A DNA stretch of 64,000 bases from contig CACIQI010000004.1 of the NCBI GenBank assembly GCA_902588745.1, positions 1-64,000 of the forward strand, in the 5' to 3' direction. The stretch comes from an uncultured Alphaproteobacteria bacterium (GTDB lineage: Bacteria; Pseudomonadota; Alphaproteobacteria; HIMB59; GCA-002718135). Position 1 is the stretch's first letter. Each line of letters opens with the position of its first letter. A program made the position numbers and the translations under genes. Shown here piece after piece: positions 61,467 through 64,000 of the stretch. Under the pieces are notes generated by a model. The model was not told the origin of the DNA and ran no database searches. It worked only from the letters and a program-made list of their open reading frames with translations.

Positions 61467-62489
61467 TTAACATTCTTTTAAATAAACTGGAATTACGACA
61501 TTAATATTAATTTTTAAATTTCTGCAAATATTTTCAAGAGAATATTTATTATCAGTTTGATTTTCATACTTAACTAATAGATTTGTTAATATTGAATTGC
61601 TAACTTTATTTTCATAAATTTTGTAATCGTCAAATTTATTTTCTTTAGCAATTAATTTGATAAGTGTTTCGTAATTCAAAATATCATCAATCAAAAAATT
61701 ATTTTTTGCCTGATTACTACTATAGATTAAAGCTCCAATATCATTTTTTAAATTTGAAATTTCAATTTTACGATTTTTTGAAACTTTTGTTATAAAATCA
61801 TTATAAACATCATCAACGATTTTTTGTAAGTGTTTGATTTCATCACTTCTAGGTCGTCTAAATGGATTAAACAAATCTTTGCCTTCTCCAGCATTCTGGT
61901 TAAAAACTTCTATTCCCTCTTTAGTCTCAATTGTTTGGCCAAAGATTCCTGAAGATAGACTTGTCGGTATATTATAGTAGAACCAACTTGGCCCACTTAC
62001 TCCTATACTACCTATAATAGATCCATATGAAGCAAATATTCTATCAGCTGTGGTTGCAACCCAGTATCCTCCAGATGCTAAAATCTCTTTTGTAAAAAAA
62101 TATACTTTAGTGTTGGTGTGTTCTTTAAATTCATAAATGATTTGTTCTAATTCAGCAGTAGCACTTACTGATCCACCTGGAGAATTAATGTTTATAATTA
62201 GAGCCTTGATTTCTAGTTCTTTTAACTCTTCTAAATAAGATTTTACCTGCGAGGGATTAATGTAATCGTAAAGATTATTTCCTAAAACATTACTGTTATT
62301 ATTAAATATTGGCCCATTTAAATTAATATTAGCTATAATATTACTTGAAGTAGGTAAACCTTCAGTCATTACAAACTGTTTTTTTTCTAGTTTATTAGAA
62401 AAATTAAGTACCAAATTAATAATTATTATAAAAATTAATAATGCACTCAAAAAACCAAGAGTTCTTAAAAAAACACTGAAAAATATCAT
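61467..62489 (-). CDS. sppA: Signal peptide peptidase SppA, short form (S49 family)
   Basis: A 340-aa membrane-anchored serine peptidase. An N-terminal helix (FFSVFLRTLGFLSALLIFIIIINLVL), then ALIININSPGGSVSATAELEQ, the nucleophile Ser in EILASGGYWVATTADRIFA, SYGSIIGSIGVSG, and the general-base Lys expected in GEGKDLFNPFRRPRSDE. It degrades signal peptides left in the membrane. Only one S49 domain is present, as in the ~35-kDa forms. The C-terminal ~80 residues are less conserved. Confidence 0.88.
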   Translation of the reverse strand: MIFFSVFLRTLGFLSALLIFIIIINLVLNFSNKLEKKQFVMTEGLPTSSNIIANINLNGPIFNNNSNVLGNNLYDYINPSQVKSYLEELKELEIKALIININSPGGSVSATAELEQIIYEFKEHTNTKVYFFTKEILASGGYWVATTADRIFASYGSIIGSIGVSGPSWFYYNIPTSLSSGIFGQTIETKEGIEVFNQNAGEGKDLFNPFRRPRSDEIKHLQKIVDDVYNDFITKVSKNRKIEISNLKNDIGALIYSSNQAKNNFLIDDILNYETLIKLIAKENKFDDYKIYENKVSNSILTNLLVKYENQTDNKYSLENICRNLKININVVIPVYLKEC

Positions 62490-62542
62490 TTTTTCTCAAA
62501 ATAGCATAACTTTACCTAATTCGAATTTTTTTTTGTTTTCTT

Positions 62543-62571
62543 CTTGAATAGACTTTAATAATGCTTAAATA
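62543..62571 (+). promoter_or_regulatory. Possible groESL promoter
   Basis: CTTGAA (62543-62548) followed about 17 bases later by TAAATA (62566-62571) could serve as -35/-10 for sigma70 or the CTTGAA half of an RpoH promoter. It lies directly upstream of the CIRCE operator, the usual arrangement. AT-rich background makes this tentative. Confidence 0.4.
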
Positions 62572-62572
62572 A

Positions 62573-62599
62573 CTAGCACTCTCATAATGAGAGTGCTAA
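62573..62599 (+). promoter_or_regulatory. CIRCE operator (HrcA site)
   Basis: CTAGCACTC-N9-GAGTGCTAA: an inverted repeat with 8 of 9 bases symmetric, differing from the consensus TTAGCACTC-N9-GAGTGCTAA only at the first base. It lies 43 bp before groES, so the operon should be repressed by HrcA and induced on heat shock. Confidence 0.93.
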
Positions 62600-62641
62600 T
62601 AAAAAATTATTTAATTTCAATTAGTTAACAAAAGAGGAAAT

Positions 62642-62947
62642 ATGAAATTTAGACCTTTACATGATAGAGTCTTAGTAAAAAGAGTAGATTCTGATCAAAA
62701 AACAGCAGGGGGAATAATTATCCCTGATACTGCCCAAGAAAAGCCAATGGAAGGTGAAGTATTAGAAATTGGTTCTGGAGCAAGAGATGAAACAGGAAAA
62801 CTAGTACCTTTGGATGTCAAAAAAGGAGATAAAATACTTTTTGGAAAATGGTCTGGTACTGAAGTAAAAATGAATGGTGACGACTTTTTGATAATGAAAG
62901 AGTCTGACATCATGGGAATTATAACTTCAGGTAAAAAAAAGAAATAG
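62642..62947 (+). CDS. groES: Co-chaperonin GroES
   Basis: A 101-aa heptameric lid of the GroEL chamber. [33 protein letters not shown] is the family opening with the mobile loop (TAGGIIIPD), and [33 protein letters not shown] the rest of the beta-barrel. A good ribosome site AGAGGAAAT precedes the start. It is 21 bp upstream of groEL and controlled by the CIRCE site. Confidence 0.97.
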   Translation: MKFRPLHDRVLVKRVDSDQKTAGGIIIPDTAQEKPMEGEVLEIGSGARDETGKLVPLDVKKGDKILFGKWSGTEVKMNGDDFLIMKESDIMGIITSGKKKK

Positions 62948-62950
62948 TAA

Positions 62951-64000
<1,050 letters not shown>

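Overview
The window comes from an AT-rich (roughly 30% GC by eye), densely packed bacterial chromosome. A CcrM-type GANTC methyltransferase with GANTC sites at its own promoter, an alphaproteobacterial-style family 4 uracil-DNA glycosylase, the four-gene ligase-associated DNA repair cluster, short intergenic gaps and many overlapping start/stop codons point to a streamlined, probably marine alphaproteobacterium (SAR11/HIMB59/AEGEAN-169-like lifestyle). This placement is inference; no rRNA gene is present. I see no CRISPR array, insertion sequence or prophage.

Layout. (A) 1-4.4 kb: purine synthesis (purD partial, purC; opposite strand guaB-purE-purK). (B) 4.5-11.8 kb: cell-surface and secreted proteins: an HExxH secreted protein, an orphan inverse-autotransporter beta-barrel overlapping a Cys-rich secreted protein, a GNAT-like protein, a MATE transporter and a classical autotransporter. 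(C) 11.8-18.9 kb: housekeeping genes ccrM, rnhB, moaB, slt, udg, a TPR protein and ispE, with a candidate small RNA/terminator between ccrM and rnhB. (D) 18.9-49.1 kb: a 30-kb catabolic island with RraA-like, Gfo/Idh/MocA, SDR, HpcH/HpaI aldolase, D-serine-dehydratase-like PLP enzyme, RidA, NagA-like deacetylase, two BNR-repeat (sialidase-like) proteins around an MFS transporter, three PhyH dioxygenases, two PanB-like paralogues, class IV and class III aminotransferases, a DapA-family lyase, an M81 metallopeptidase, and a nanK-nanE-nanA set joined to a peptide-type ABC transporter. (E) 49.2-55.9 kb: a fatty-acid/sterol hydroxylase and the ligase-exonuclease-helicase-phosphoesterase repair cluster. 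(F) 55.9-62.5 kb: small membrane and secreted proteins, tRNA-Gln(UUG), tRNA-Arg(ACG), a GT61 glycosyltransferase and SppA. (G) 62.6-64 kb: groES-groEL (partial) behind a CIRCE operator.

The island most likely imports and degrades an amino-sugar or nonulosonic-acid-like compound. The Dpp-type transporter runs directly into nanA-nanE-nanK on the same strand, with deacetylase, oxidoreductase, aldolase and amino-acid-processing genes nearby. The exact substrate cannot be read from the sequence.

The most unusual item is the solute-binding protein of that transporter. Its signal peptide is followed by the part of SBP_bac_5 that is normally C-terminal, then by the part that is normally N-terminal: a circular permutation in one intact reading frame with a strong ribosome binding site. 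Other notable items are a uracil-DNA glycosylase of the iron-sulfur family with no cysteine at all, a CBS-less IMP dehydrogenase, PanB-fold paralogues lacking the metal ligands, an orphan inverse-autotransporter barrel, three GANTC sites within 54 bp upstream of ccrM, and a hairpin displaying CCUCCC just before a UUCG-capped terminator.
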